Source: Bacillus sp. B15-48
GTDB lineage: Bacteria; Bacillota; Bacilli; Bacillales; Cytobacillaceae
Reading direction: 5' to 3'
DNA length: 64,000 bases
Assembly (NCBI RefSeq): GCF_016879755.1
Contig: NZ_WOFU01000001.1
Location: 868,001 to 932,000, forward strand
Position numbers and translations under genes: made by a program. Below, piece by piece: positions 33,612 to 43,019 of the stretch; position 1 is the first letter of the stretch; each line of letters starts with the position of its first letter. A model generated the notes under the pieces. The model was not told the DNA's origin, made no database searches, and worked only from the letters and a program-made list of their open reading frames with translations.

Positions 33612-34670
33612 TTAATATTTTTTAAGACCTTTCCTTAATAAAATTAAAGAATAATATAATAAATATAATCTGAACTTCAAAAATATAAACCCTACTTTTT
33701 GAAAGGTTCCACTTTTTGCAAAATAATGTTTAATACTAGTATTTTTTATAGCAGAAATATATGGTTCTGAATTACAAAGCTTTTTAATATCATTCACTTT
33801 TTTTAATATTGGTTTATCATTGAGCTTATGACAATGTAGTTGATTACAAATTGCAGATATATTAAGTAGTGTCCTATAGTAATATGCAGTATAAAATCTT
33901 TGGTTTTTATGAGTTACTTTTAGGCATTTTTCTAATTCTACCATACCATTACCATAATCGGTTTCAGCATTTTTTCTATAACGATAGGTTGCTGATTCAC
34001 TATGCTTTCTATAATGATATAAAAACTCATTTACATAAATGACCTTCTGGGCTTCCTCTAATGCCCAAAAAGCAAACAAGCCATCTTCAGAAAGTTCAAG
34101 TTCAGTATTAAATTTAAAGTTTTTTTCTTTAAGAAATTGTGTTCTATATAATTTACAAACAGCAACACCTACCATACTATATGGCGGACTGAATTTTGAT
34201 ACCGTTTTATAAAGTAGCTGAATCTGTAATTCCTCTCTGTCTTTCTTGTCAAGATACGCAAATTCTTCATCCCAAAAAGGGTTTTCTACTTCTTTTTTAG
34301 TGAAGTTAACTTTAAGAGCAAAAAGCAGTAGATCTAAATCTTCTTGTAAAATTATATTCTTTAATTTTTCACAAGCATCCAATTCAATCCAGTCATCAGC
34401 GTCAACAAAAGTAATCCAGTCTCCAGTTGCTACATCTATACCTTTATTACGCGCTGAAGAAACACCTTGATTTTCTTGATGAAGCACTTTCACCCTATTA
34501 TCATGCAATGCATACTCGTCACATACAACTCCTCCATTATCTGGAGTCCCGTCATCAATTAAAATAATTTCTATGTCTTTGAATGTTTGATTAACTAAAC
34601 TTTCGATACATTGTCTCAAATAAATTTCTTTTACTTTGTATACAGGTACAATAATGCTTATTAAAGGCAT
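33612..34670 (-). CDS. Family 2 glycosyltransferase
   Basis: 352 residues with the GT-A fold of GT2: PLISIIVPVYKVKEIYLRQC at the start, IEIILIDDGTPDNGGVVCDE, then NQGVSSARNKGIDVATGDWI and the DXD-type TFVDADDWIE motif that binds the metal-nucleotide sugar. A helical C-terminal part follows and ends in a basic, hydrophobic tail suited to membrane association. It should add one sugar to the EPS repeat unit. AGGAAATCA precedes the ATG, and the gene follows the GT4 gene by 24 bp. Confidence 0.9.
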   Translation of the reverse strand: MPLISIIVPVYKVKEIYLRQCIESLVNQTFKDIEIILIDDGTPDNGGVVCDEYALHDNRVKVLHQENQGVSSARNKGIDVATGDWITFVDADDWIELDACEKLKNIILQEDLDLLLFALKVNFTKKEVENPFWDEEFAYLDKKDREELQIQLLYKTVSKFSPPYSMVGVAVCKLYRTQFLKEKNFKFNTELELSEDGLFAFWALEEAQKVIYVNEFLYHYRKHSESATYRYRKNAETDYGNGMVELEKCLKVTHKNQRFYTAYYYRTLLNISAICNQLHCHKLNDKPILKKVNDIKKLCNSEPYISAIKNTSIKHYFAKSGTFQKVGFIFLKFRLYLLYYSLILLRKGLKKY

Positions 34671-34694
34671 TGATTTCCTCCAGTTAAGTGAACA

Positions 34695-35840
34695 TTAAGA
34701 ATTAATTAATTCCTCATAAGTCTTTTTTAAGCACTTTGCGATAGCCTCTTCACTAAATAATTCATATGCTCTATCTGCTATTTTCTTATTGTCATAGGAT
34801 TCCATTTCAGCATACATTTGCTTTAAAGCTCTTGCTAAATCCTCTACATTTTCTTGTTCGAACAAAATGCCATTAGATTCATCTATATATATATCTATTG
34901 GACCGTTTTTAATTCCAATTATAGGTTTACCACATGCCATGGCCTCAATAAATGGTACTCCAAAGGTTTCTAGGACACTAGCTGACACTAAAGCATTACT
35001 TCGTTTAATCAATTTTGCTGTTTCTTTACGGGATAAAAAACCAGTAAGTTGGATTTGATTATTCATATCTAAATCTTTAATTTGACGTTTCAATTTATTG
35101 TATAATAAGCCATCCCCAACGATTGTAAGTTGCGCTTCTTTATTTCCTTTAAAAGCCAAAGTGAAAGCTTCAATAACATGATTAAATCTTTTCACTTCCA
35201 TTAACCTTCCTACTGATACAAAATTGAATTTATTTAGACCTTCCATGTCTGGTTTTTCATAATAGAACTCAGAAGATACCATATTTGGTATTACCATTAT
35301 ATTTCTGTTTGTATTAGTTAAATCTACTACACTTTTTTTAAGTTGTTCCCCAACACAAATGAATTCTGCTGATTCTTCTACTATTTGTTTTAACAGGGTT
35401 ATACGAAACGGTTCTAAATTTTTTATTTGCACTTTTGTCCAGTGTTCTGTAACTACAATAGGTCTTTTCAAGTCTTTTAACAATTCCCATATTTCTTCGG
35501 ATAAAGTTAATAATGGAAAATGGACATGAATAATATCCGGAACCCCTTTTATAGTGATAATTTTATCTAGTATTTTCTTGTAGCATTTCTTCTTAATATT
35601 AGAAAATATTTTTTGTGGTAGTCCTTTTATTGGAAGATGGTAACCATAAACTTTGACACTATTTGATACAATATTATAATAGCCAAATTTCTGTAAGCTT
35701 TTAATTGACCTTGTATCACAAAATGCATAAACTGCTTCACATCCATAATTGTTTAAGGCTTTAGCTTGTTCGAACTCAAAGATACCCATCATACCAGTGG
35801 TTTCACTTGGGTAAGCTCTTCCTATAACTAATGCATACAT
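34695..35840 (-). CDS. Family 4 glycosyltransferase (GT-B)
   Basis: 381 residues. GT-B features: an N-terminal Rossmann domain with FEFEQAKALNNYGCEAVYAF, IHVHFPL and VVTEHW, and a C-terminal donor-binding domain with FNFVSVGRLMEVKRFNHVIE, LTIVGDGLLYNKLKRQI and the E-x7-E motif in VLETFGVPFIEAMACGKPII. A retaining enzyme that transfers a sugar in assembly of the repeat unit. 14 bp separate it from the upstream epimerase gene. Confidence 0.9.
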   Translation of the reverse strand: MYALVIGRAYPSETTGMMGIFEFEQAKALNNYGCEAVYAFCDTRSIKSLQKFGYYNIVSNSVKVYGYHLPIKGLPQKIFSNIKKKCYKKILDKIITIKGVPDIIHVHFPLLTLSEEIWELLKDLKRPIVVTEHWTKVQIKNLEPFRITLLKQIVEESAEFICVGEQLKKSVVDLTNTNRNIMVIPNMVSSEFYYEKPDMEGLNKFNFVSVGRLMEVKRFNHVIEAFTLAFKGNKEAQLTIVGDGLLYNKLKRQIKDLDMNNQIQLTGFLSRKETAKLIKRSNALVSASVLETFGVPFIEAMACGKPIIGIKNGPIDIYIDESNGILFEQENVEDLARALKQMYAEMESYDNKKIADRAYELFSEEAIAKCLKKTYEELINS

Positions 35841-35854
35841 ATATATTCACCAAC

Positions 35855-36760
35855 TTAAACTAAATTTTTATAATAGCCAAATAACTCATCTACCATTAAT
35901 GGTATGTCATATTTAGGTCTCCATCCAAAATCACTGTAAAACGCCTCACTATTAATCAAATTATTAAAGTCACTCAGCCCATCCTTTAATTCTATTTGCA
36001 ATCCAGGGAGTAAATAGCGCTCAGCAATGTCATTAACCGTTTCAGCTATTTCCAAAACAGATTTAAAATGATAATTACCTAAATTATATGTTTGCCTCCA
36101 ATTCTCTGAATCCTGATTCATCATTAAAATTAAAGCAGAGACAGCATCTTTTACATCTAAATATGAAACTTTTTGACCAGTGCCATCGATAGTTACTTTT
36201 CCTCCTTTTATTGCTAACTTTACAAATTTATTTGTCATTCTCGACTCTAAATCAAATCCTGTTAGACTTGCTAATCTAATATTCGAGAAGTTGACTTTGC
36301 TATTTTTGCTGATTAAGGTAACAATTTTTTCAGAAGAATATTTTGCTAATCCGTACAGCGACTCAGGAGCTACAGTAGTTTGCTCATCTGGAGTTGACTT
36401 GTTTTTTTGACTATATACACTCTGTGAAGAAATATTAATGATATTCATAATCCCTGTTTTAATTGCATTATTTACCAGACGCTCTGTAAAGTCCAATCCA
36501 GCAGCTAATTGCTCAGGATCTGAATTTCGAGGGAATGCACAGTTAATTAAAACGTCAATATTTTGATCATCATCTACTCTATTTGTCCAGTCATTTATAT
36601 TTAAAACAGTTAAATCGGTATTTTGTCTAAAAGCTTCTCTTAATTCTTTTGGTTTTGAGGTCAAAGCGATGGTTGGATATCTAACTTCTAACAATTGACT
36701 AATTAATTCTTTACCCAAAAAACCGCTTGCACCGCTAACTAAGACAGTTTTATTACTCAA
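35855..36760 (-). CDS. NAD-dependent epimerase/dehydratase (extended SDR)
   Basis: 301 residues. The NAD-binding motif VSGASGFLGKELISQLLEV is at the N-terminus, the catalytic triad in NISSQSVYS and the YGLAKYSSEKI (YxxxK) helix, and IRLASLTGF follows. It converts a nucleotide sugar (4-epimerisation or dehydration-type chemistry), but the substrate cannot be told. It is probably part of sugar supply for the EPS repeat, in the middle of the glycosyltransferase cluster. Confidence 0.88.
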   Translation of the reverse strand: MSNKTVLVSGASGFLGKELISQLLEVRYPTIALTSKPKELREAFRQNTDLTVLNINDWTNRVDDDQNIDVLINCAFPRNSDPEQLAAGLDFTERLVNNAIKTGIMNIINISSQSVYSQKNKSTPDEQTTVAPESLYGLAKYSSEKIVTLISKNSKVNFSNIRLASLTGFDLESRMTNKFVKLAIKGGKVTIDGTGQKVSYLDVKDAVSALILMMNQDSENWRQTYNLGNYHFKSVLEIAETVNDIAERYLLPGLQIELKDGLSDFNNLINSEAFYSDFGWRPKYDIPLMVDELFGYYKNLV

Positions 36761-36872
36761 ACTAATACATCCTCCTCAAGTTGTTCAACATTTGATTAGC
36801 TGAACCACAACTAGTAGACTAGCTATGTTGTCAAAAATTATTAACTGGAAAATATGTTTGATACTTTATATT

Positions 36873-37859
36873 TCAGACCTCGAATCTGTATGCAGGAAAG
36901 AAATCTATCTCTTTATCAATATTATTCATTTTACATAACTGCTTGTATATACTCTCATTCCATATTTTTTTTCCAATATGAAATCCAAAATCAGTATTCT
37001 TACCAAAACGCTTCTTAAATTGATAGAGTGTGTCCTCTGGATCGTTGGATCTTCCTCCACCATGATGTATTAGCTTATAGCCATTTTCTTTACCCCATTC
37101 AGTTACAGCATATCTCAAAATATAAGCAGGTGATAAAGATAGATATTCATTTAAAGTACCCGATAAATGAATATGTATATAATTTTCGTACACGAAATAA
37201 AAACCCATTGCTATAGTTTTATCTTCATATATCGCTTCAACTAGCAATAAGTTATCTGGAAAATATTCAAGACACTTATTAAAGTAGGTGTCATCAAAAT
37301 AATAAAACTCTGATGCATTATTTCTATCCATGGTTGAATAATAAATTTGTTTGAACTTCCCTATATCATTTGGTTTTTCAGTAATTTTATAGCTCACACC
37401 ATCTCTTAAAGCATTTCTAACTTTTTTTCTACATGATTTTGAAAATTCCTCAACGAATGGCTGCTCAAAGTTTGCTAAATCTGTTCCGACTGTATTTCTG
37501 ATATGGCTGACGGTATAATATTCGTTAAAGTCTCTTGCATTATCTAAAATAGGGTGGAACCTAACAAACTCACTTACAATGTTATTGGCATAACAATAAT
37601 TTTGAAACTCATCAACAAAACTATTGATTAAATTGTCTCGTTTTTTATCTTCACAGTTTATTATAACTGGGCCACCATAACCATACGGTGTAATCAAATC
37701 ATAATAAGTTTCTTCATTGATTTTTGTAGGAATTTCTCTTTTAATAAACATGTGTTGTATATTGCCGTATTCATTTTCAAATTTAAATACTTCACTCTTC
37801 CCTTTTTCGATATCTTCACAAAGCCTTCCATAATTAGGGTTGAAATATATATCTACCAT
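36873..37859 (-). CDS. FemAB/GNAT-like aminoacyl- or acyltransferase
   Basis: 328 residues with the double-GNAT pattern of FemAB-like proteins: an N-terminal domain (NEYGNIQHMFIKREIP, DLITPYGYGGP), EEFSKSCRKKVRNALRDGVS in the middle, and a C-terminal GNAT core (LLVEAIYEDKTIAMGFYFVY, IHIHLSGTLNEYLSLSPAYI, GYKLIHHGGGRSNDPEDTLY, QFKKRFG). FemABX enzymes add amino acids from aminoacyl-tRNA to lipid-linked sugars. In polysaccharide loci such proteins are thought to attach amino acids or acyl groups. The ATP-grasp gene directly upstream strengthens the idea of an amino-acid decoration. Confidence 0.78.
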   Translation of the reverse strand: MVDIYFNPNYGRLCEDIEKGKSEVFKFENEYGNIQHMFIKREIPTKINEETYYDLITPYGYGGPVIINCEDKKRDNLINSFVDEFQNYCYANNIVSEFVRFHPILDNARDFNEYYTVSHIRNTVGTDLANFEQPFVEEFSKSCRKKVRNALRDGVSYKITEKPNDIGKFKQIYYSTMDRNNASEFYYFDDTYFNKCLEYFPDNLLLVEAIYEDKTIAMGFYFVYENYIHIHLSGTLNEYLSLSPAYILRYAVTEWGKENGYKLIHHGGGRSNDPEDTLYQFKKRFGKNTDFGFHIGKKIWNESIYKQLCKMNNIDKEIDFFPAYRFEV

Positions 37860-37912
37860 TATTGCATATTCTCCTAATTCTCTAATTATTTACTATTAAC
37901 AATTCATACGCG

Positions 37913-39031
37913 CTATTCTTTTACGATAAAATATCCGACTTTTTCCAGGTAACTAGTTACCGTTTTCACTACTTCCGTATTGTTATAATACCATTCTAAA
38001 TAAAGCGTGTTTTCTGGAATGTTATATTTATCTTTATCAATAAGGACACCAGGTTTTTCGGATATAAATTTCGTTTTTACATTGATTATATCTTTATTTG
38101 TATCATAATCCTCAATAGTATCACTTTTTCCATAAGCAAGTATTTCTAAAGAAACCTTTCTTAAATCAAGCTCTGTACTTTTGTAAATGAGTCTCCACAT
38201 GTGACACCCGTCGAAACGAGGAGTAAATTCAATTAGCTTTGGTTCATTATCCTCAAGTTTTATCTGAAAATATATATGCCCATTTTCAAACCCCATTTTT
38301 CCATTCACTTTTTCAACTAAAGAATTAATCCTATTTTCTATCTTTTTATTTATAATTCTTGAAGGAATGATATGCTCTTTTATTATTCCTCCTGGGTATT
38401 CTGAATAAGATATTCTGTCAGAAACAATAGAAAATTTCAATTCTCCATTGTACATAAATGAGTTCACTGATATTTCTGGTCCATTTATATACTCTTCGAT
38501 TATTAACTCCTTTACTTTTGAATGTTTTATACTTTCGTTAAATACGTTTATAATATCTTGATAGCTGTTTACTTTATAAACTCCACGTTGTCCAGATCCA
38601 TCGACTGGTTTTAAGGCTGATGGATACTTATCCCAATTCTCGAAATCGTTAATGTTTCGACCAATTGCAAACTTAACGTTGCCTTCCATTTCACCTAACG
38701 TTTGTCTCCAGCGGCCTTTGTTTTCTAATTTCATTAGACTACTAACACTGCAGAAATTAGGTAAATTTAAACTTTCTGAAACCTTAGTTATAGTGGGTAT
38801 TGCAGATTCTAATGCCATTGAATAAATAAAGTCAACCTCTTTTTCAAGTGCATACTTTTTAACAGCTTCTACATCTTGTATATCAATCCTTCGAAAATCA
38901 TCCACTAATTTGAAACCAGGCCCTTTATTGTCACGGGCACATGCATAAACCTTCATATGCATTTCCTTTGCAATATTAATTAAATCCACTTGCGAATGTC
39001 CAATACCCAAAATTAATATTTTTCTTTCCAA
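37913..39031 (-). CDS. ATP-grasp superfamily ligase
   Basis: 372 residues. An N-terminal Rossmann-like pre-ATP domain (ILGIGHSQVDLINIAKEMHM), a central ATP-binding fold (ALKPVDGSGQRGVYKVNSYQ, LIIEEYINGPEISVNSFMYN), and the metal/phosphate end IYFQIKLEDNEPKLIEFTPR followed by FDGCHMWRL. The family ligates a carboxylate to an amine or thiol through an acyl phosphate. Placed between the initiating transferase and the FemAB-like gene, it might build an amino-acid or peptide substituent of the polymer. No exact family match is claimed. Confidence 0.8.
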   Translation of the reverse strand: MERKILILGIGHSQVDLINIAKEMHMKVYACARDNKGPGFKLVDDFRRIDIQDVEAVKKYALEKEVDFIYSMALESAIPTITKVSESLNLPNFCSVSSLMKLENKGRWRQTLGEMEGNVKFAIGRNINDFENWDKYPSALKPVDGSGQRGVYKVNSYQDIINVFNESIKHSKVKELIIEEYINGPEISVNSFMYNGELKFSIVSDRISYSEYPGGIIKEHIIPSRIINKKIENRINSLVEKVNGKMGFENGHIYFQIKLEDNEPKLIEFTPRFDGCHMWRLIYKSTELDLRKVSLEILAYGKSDTIEDYDTNKDIINVKTKFISEKPGVLIDKDKYNIPENTLYLEWYYNNTEVVKTVTSYLEKVGYFIVKE

Positions 39032-39083
39032 TAGACTAACTCCTTATTGATATATTTTTTACTTTAAAACTAATATTGATATT

Positions 39084-39764
39084 TCATCTAACCTTTTTAT
39101 ATTCTCGATATTTGTCAAAATCCACCAATTCCTTCGGCCTAATCGTCGAGGTACCTTCTGTTTTTAAAACTTTAATAATAGTAATTATTAGTATTTTAAC
39201 ATCTAGTTTAAAGGACAAATTTCCAACGTAATTCAAATCGTAATCGAACCTTTCCTCCCATTGCAAATAACTTCTGCCGTTTACTTGTGCTAATCCAGTT
39301 ATTCCTGGTAACACATTGTGTCTATTTATTTCCCTTTCTGAATAGTAGGGTAAATACCTTACAAGTAATGGCCTCGGACCTATAAAACTCATATCCCCTT
39401 TTAAAATATTAAATAATTGAGGCAATTCATCAATACTTAACTTTCTTATAATCTTACCTACTCTAGTTAATCTCTCTCTATCTCTAAGTTTTTTGCCATT
39501 TTTATCGCAAGACTCTATTTTCATGGTTCTTAACTTATATATTGTTATTTCCTTACAATTCTTACCTATTCTTGTTTGTTTAAAAAACGCAGGTCCTTTA
39601 GAATCTAACTTAATTAAAATACAACATATGACAGTTAAAGGTATTGAAATTACCAAAAAAGTAAAAGCAAATGTGAAGTCTAAATATCTTTTAATATAGT
39701 TTTTATAAATACTATTTTTCCGAGGTCTAATATATATTTCTTTTTCACCTTTCTTATTTTCCAT
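39084..39764 (-). CDS. Undecaprenyl-phosphate sugar phosphotransferase (PglC/EpsL-like)
   Basis: About 226 residues from MENKKGEKEIYIRPRKNSIY; an ATG at 39773 is closer to GGGGGAG but too near it. A single N-terminal membrane segment (LDFTFAFTFLVISIPLTVIC) precedes the monotopic phosphoglycosyl transferase core: FKQTRIGKNCKEITIYKLRT, KLSIDELPQLFNILKGDMSF, IGPRPLLVRYLPYY. It transfers a sugar-1-phosphate, probably an acetamido-deoxy sugar, to undecaprenyl phosphate to start the repeat unit. It overlaps the end of the aminotransferase gene. Confidence 0.88.
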   Translation of the reverse strand: MENKKGEKEIYIRPRKNSIYKNYIKRYLDFTFAFTFLVISIPLTVICCILIKLDSKGPAFFKQTRIGKNCKEITIYKLRTMKIESCDKNGKKLRDRERLTRVGKIIRKLSIDELPQLFNILKGDMSFIGPRPLLVRYLPYYSEREINRHNVLPGITGLAQVNGRSYLQWEERFDYDLNYVGNLSFKLDVKILIITIIKVLKTEGTSTIRPKELVDFDKYREYKKVR

Positions 39765-39765
39765 T

Positions 39766-40902
39766 TTATACATTTCTCCCCCATAATGACTTAATGATAT
39801 CGCAGACTCTTTGAAGTTCAGAGTCTGTCATTTTCGTATCTGAAGGTAAGCAGATACCATCTTCAAATAACTTCTCTGCAACGTATGTGCCTACAAAGTC
39901 ATACTTTTCAAAGTACGGTTGTATGTGCATCGGTTTCCACACTGGTCTTGATTCAATATTTTCTTCTTCTAGTGCATCCATCAAATTGAGTGGTCTAATC
40001 TTTCCACTTAATGTCATAGTGGTCAACCAAAAGTTAGGCTCATTCCACTCATTATTTGGCATAAATTTAACACCATCCAGATGCGATAATTCTCTTCTAT
40101 AAAACTCAAATATATGCTTCTTTTTCTCTACTCTCTTATCCAAAACCTTAAGCTGTCCTCTGCCAATCCCAGCAACCACATTGCTCATTCGATAATTAAA
40201 CCCTAATTCGCTATGTTGATAATGCCTTGCTTGATCTCGGGATTGTGTGGCCCAAAATCTTGCCTTAGCAATTCTCTCTTCATTATTAGAAACAAGCATG
40301 CCCCCCCCGGAAGTTGTGATAATCTTGTTTCCATTAAAAGAGAAGATACCATAGTCACCGAAAGTTCCAGTATGCTTACCTTTATAGTAAGTACCCAAAG
40401 ACTCAGCAGCATCTTCTATAACCGCTACATTATGTTTCTTACAAATCTTCATAATTTTGTCCATATCTGCTGACAAACCATATAGATGAACGACCAGTAC
40501 TGCCTTTACTTCGGGATACTTTTCAAAAGCTTCTTCTAATGCTTTTGGGCTCATATTCCAAGTTTCATAATCACTATCGATAAATACAGGAATAGCATTT
40601 TGATAGATGATTGGATTTGCAGTAGCAGAGAAAGTTAGTGTTGGACAGAATACAATATCCCCTTCTCCGACTCCTGCTGCTTTAAGAGCTAGATGAATAG
40701 CAGCTGTTCCTGAAGACAGTGCTGCAGCAGCTTTAGAACCAACCTTCTCAGCAAGTTCTCTTTCAAATCCATTTACGTTTTCACCAAGGGGCGCAATCCA
40801 GTTTGTATCAAAAGCTTCCTGTAAATATTGCATTTCATAACCTTCATCACTCATATGTGGTGAAGAGAGGAATATTCTTTCTTTCACTTTTGTCGACTCC
40901 AT
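39766..40902 (-). CDS. DegT/DnrJ/EryC1 sugar aminotransferase (PglE-like)
   Basis: 378 residues. PLP enzyme with SSGTAAIHLALKAAGVGEGD near the N-terminus, the VIEDAAESLGTYYKGKHTGT segment and the Schiff-base lysine in FSFNGNKIITTSGGGML (about Lys193). It should aminate the 4-keto sugar made by the 4,6-dehydratase at 43.2-45.0 kb, giving a UDP-4-amino sugar of the bacillosamine type. The partner acetyltransferase (PglD/EpsM) was not found in the window. The stop overlaps the sugar transferase start region, so the two are co-translated. Confidence 0.9.
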   Translation of the reverse strand: MESTKVKERIFLSSPHMSDEGYEMQYLQEAFDTNWIAPLGENVNGFERELAEKVGSKAAAALSSGTAAIHLALKAAGVGEGDIVFCPTLTFSATANPIIYQNAIPVFIDSDYETWNMSPKALEEAFEKYPEVKAVLVVHLYGLSADMDKIMKICKKHNVAVIEDAAESLGTYYKGKHTGTFGDYGIFSFNGNKIITTSGGGMLVSNNEERIAKARFWATQSRDQARHYQHSELGFNYRMSNVVAGIGRGQLKVLDKRVEKKKHIFEFYRRELSHLDGVKFMPNNEWNEPNFWLTTMTLSGKIRPLNLMDALEEENIESRPVWKPMHIQPYFEKYDFVGTYVAEKLFEDGICLPSDTKMTDSELQRVCDIIKSLWGRNV

Positions 40903-41372
40903 CTTCTAGACTTCCTTCCCTTGTTAAGTTATTATTTTAGTAGATTAGGACTTAATTAGAATCTGTTATTCTTCAATTCTAACCAACTTCTAAACCACTA
41001 AATCTTATCTATATCTGATACCCACCTCGTAATATCTATTCAATCACCAACATTCAATCACGTAATTCTTTCATTTTTACACTAATCTTAACCGTGTTTC
41101 TTCCTATTAAACTACCATTCAAACAACTCTTAAAAACAACCAAAAACACTCGAAACCCTTATACTCCAAGGCTTTCAGCATCTTATCTGATTACGATAGT
41201 CAGTTCCAAATCCACATTCAATCCTAACCACTTCTCTCGATTCATTTAGCTTAAGAAATCAATATTTTTATCAAAGCCCAAATCACTAAAAAATCCAACA
41301 ACAAAAATATAAATCAAAAGGGCCGAAGGCCCACCCCTTCAACTAAGAATAGCCATACTTCTCAAATAACAA
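40903..41372. other. 470-bp untranslated leader-like region with a strong hairpin
   Basis: Separates the pilin-like gene from the aminotransferase gene; both are minus-strand. The plus strand is rich in C and T, so an operon transcript would be purine-rich here. GGGCC-GAA-GGCCC (41320-41332) is a tight hairpin 40 bp beyond the pilin stop. No open frame was found. It may be a terminator or attenuator zone followed by a long leader of the downstream sugar genes. Confidence 0.45.
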
Positions 41373-41753
41373 CTATCCAAATTCATAGAATGGGACTCCA
41401 TTATCTCCCTTATCAGGATCCTCAATTTCATCATCAGTGTTAGAATAATTACTACAATTTACTGCCCCATCCACATAACCATAAATCCCACCTGCTGGGC
41501 AATGCTCATTTCCATAGTCCAGCAAATACTCTTCGAATTCTATTATTGAATGTACCTTACCCTCTAAATCTAAATTTAATTGATACATTCTTTCAATTTC
41601 TAACCGATTCACTTCACAAAAATCCGCCTTAGATTTCTCAATCAACCGAAGAACAGACGGTACTGCAATAGCTGATAATATACTTATGATGACGACGACC
41701 GCCAGCACTTCTACTAACGTAAACCCTTTGTTACTAAATTTCACACCTTTCAT
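41373..41753 (-). CDS. Type IV pilin/pseudopilin-like protein
   Basis: About 126 residues from MKGVKFSNKGFTLVEVLAVV (another ATG six bases upstream). The prepilin peptidase site is KG/FTLVE, followed by a hydrophobic helix (VLAVVVIISILSAIAVPSVL) that forms the pilus core. The soluble part is acidic, with three Cys that could form a disulphide (NEHCPAGG, AVNCSNYS), and ends in DPDKGDNGVPFYEFG. It resembles ComGC-type and stand-alone pilins. No assembly ATPase, peptidase or other pilin gene is nearby, which is odd for a gene inside an EPS locus. It would need machinery encoded elsewhere. Confidence 0.8.
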   Translation of the reverse strand: MKGVKFSNKGFTLVEVLAVVVIISILSAIAVPSVLRLIEKSKADFCEVNRLEIERMYQLNLDLEGKVHSIIEFEEYLLDYGNEHCPAGGIYGYVDGAVNCSNYSNTDDEIEDPDKGDNGVPFYEFG

Positions 41754-41759
41754 AACCAT

Positions 41760-42097
41760 TCACCATTCATGCAAATTTTACTCCCATGAATAGGTTTTCG
41801 TTTCAAATCAAACGGTGTTCACCCTAGTAGCCAACCAGACCCTTCAATCCTTTACATACACCCAGATCAATTTCCTTAGAAGCCAGTCAGCTGGTTATGA
41901 AAAATTAATAAGCCTCGTGAGAGGCTTTAAGTCCGTTAGCAGAAAAGCTAATTTGATGCTCCCCATCAAATCAGCTACTATCTAACCAACTGTCTAACTA
42001 ATTTCTCAGATTCCACTTGTTTAGGTCCTCGTCGACAAACTCCATGGATAAAAATCCCCTCATCATATTGAACCAATGGCGCTCTTAGTTCACAAAT
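41760..42097. other. Intergenic region with GNRA hairpin and an in-frame tail after GalU
   Basis: AAGCCTC-GTGA-GAGGCTT (41910-41927) is a perfect seven-pair hairpin with a GNRA loop on the plus strand. Between 42097 and 41978 the frame after the galU stop stays open for 39 codons (including VQYDEGIFIHGVCRRGPKQV) before TAG. This could be chance, a remnant, or a stop readthrough tail. No separate start or ribosome site. Confidence 0.4.
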
Positions 42098-42994
42098 TTA
42101 CACGCCCACCTTGTTCTTACTTAACTTCTTTACCGTCGCTTCTAAGTATTCTACTAGTTCATCCTTAATCTCTTCATTCTGAAGCGCAAACTCCACCGTC
42201 GTCTTCACAAACCCAAACTTCTCCCCAACATCATAACGCGTGCCTTCAAAATCATAAGCAAACACACGTTGAATTTGGTTCAATTTGTTGATTGCATCCG
42301 TCAACTGAATCTCCCCACCAGCACCAGTCTCATGCTGGTCTAAATACATAAAGATTTCTGGAGTAAGGATATATCTACCCATAATCGCTAAGTTAGATGG
42401 AGCCGTTCCCGGAGCAGGCTTCTCAACAAAGTTTTCTACTTGGTATCTGCGACCATCTCGAACAGTAGAAGGTTCAACAATCCCATAGCGATGCGTTTCA
42501 TTATCACCAACAGTCTGAACCCCGATGACCGAAGCATGAGTCTCTTCATATTGATCAATCAATTGTTTTAAACATGGTGTCTCACTCTGAACAATATCAT
42601 CACCTAAAAGCACAGCAAATGGCTCATCCCCAATAAAATTACGCGCACACCAAACCGCATGTCCAAGCCCTTTCGGCTCCTTCTGGCGAATATAATGAAT
42701 ATCCGCTAAATCCGAAGCATAGCGAACCCGCGCAAGCAGATCATCTTTTCCCTTTTCCGCTAAGTTCCGCTCAAGTTCAGGCGCAAAATCAAAATGATCT
42801 TCTATCGCGCGCTTCCCTTTCCCGGTAACAATAATAATATCTTCAATCCCCGCAGCAACCGCTTCTTCCACAATATATTGAATCGTCGGCTTATCAACAA
42901 TCGGCAACATTTCTTTCGGCATCGCCTTTGTCACAGGTAAAAATCTCGTTCCCAAACCTGCCGCAGGAATAATCGCCTTCCGTACCTTCTTCAC
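42098..42994 (-). CDS. galU: UTP-glucose-1-phosphate uridylyltransferase
   Basis: 298 residues. The nucleotidyltransferase signature [20 protein letters not shown] is at the N-terminus, followed by the substrate motifs [26 protein letters not shown] and [20 protein letters not shown]. It makes UDP-glucose from UTP and glucose-1-phosphate for EPS and other envelope polymers (GtaB in B. subtilis). AGGAGGAG precedes the ATG. It stands between the dehydratase and pilin-like genes. The hairpin-rich leader at 43.02-43.11 kb lies just upstream. Confidence 0.93.
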   Translation of the reverse strand: MKKVRKAIIPAAGLGTRFLPVTKAMPKEMLPIVDKPTIQYIVEEAVAAGIEDIIIVTGKGKRAIEDHFDFAPELERNLAEKGKDDLLARVRYASDLADIHYIRQKEPKGLGHAVWCARNFIGDEPFAVLLGDDIVQSETPCLKQLIDQYEETHASVIGVQTVGDNETHRYGIVEPSTVRDGRRYQVENFVEKPAPGTAPSNLAIMGRYILTPEIFMYLDQHETGAGGEIQLTDAINKLNQIQRVFAYDFEGTRYDVGEKFGFVKTTVEFALQNEEIKDELVEYLEATVKKLSKNKVGV

Positions 42995-43019
42995 ACAAAA
43001 CTCCTCCTAATAAGAAACT

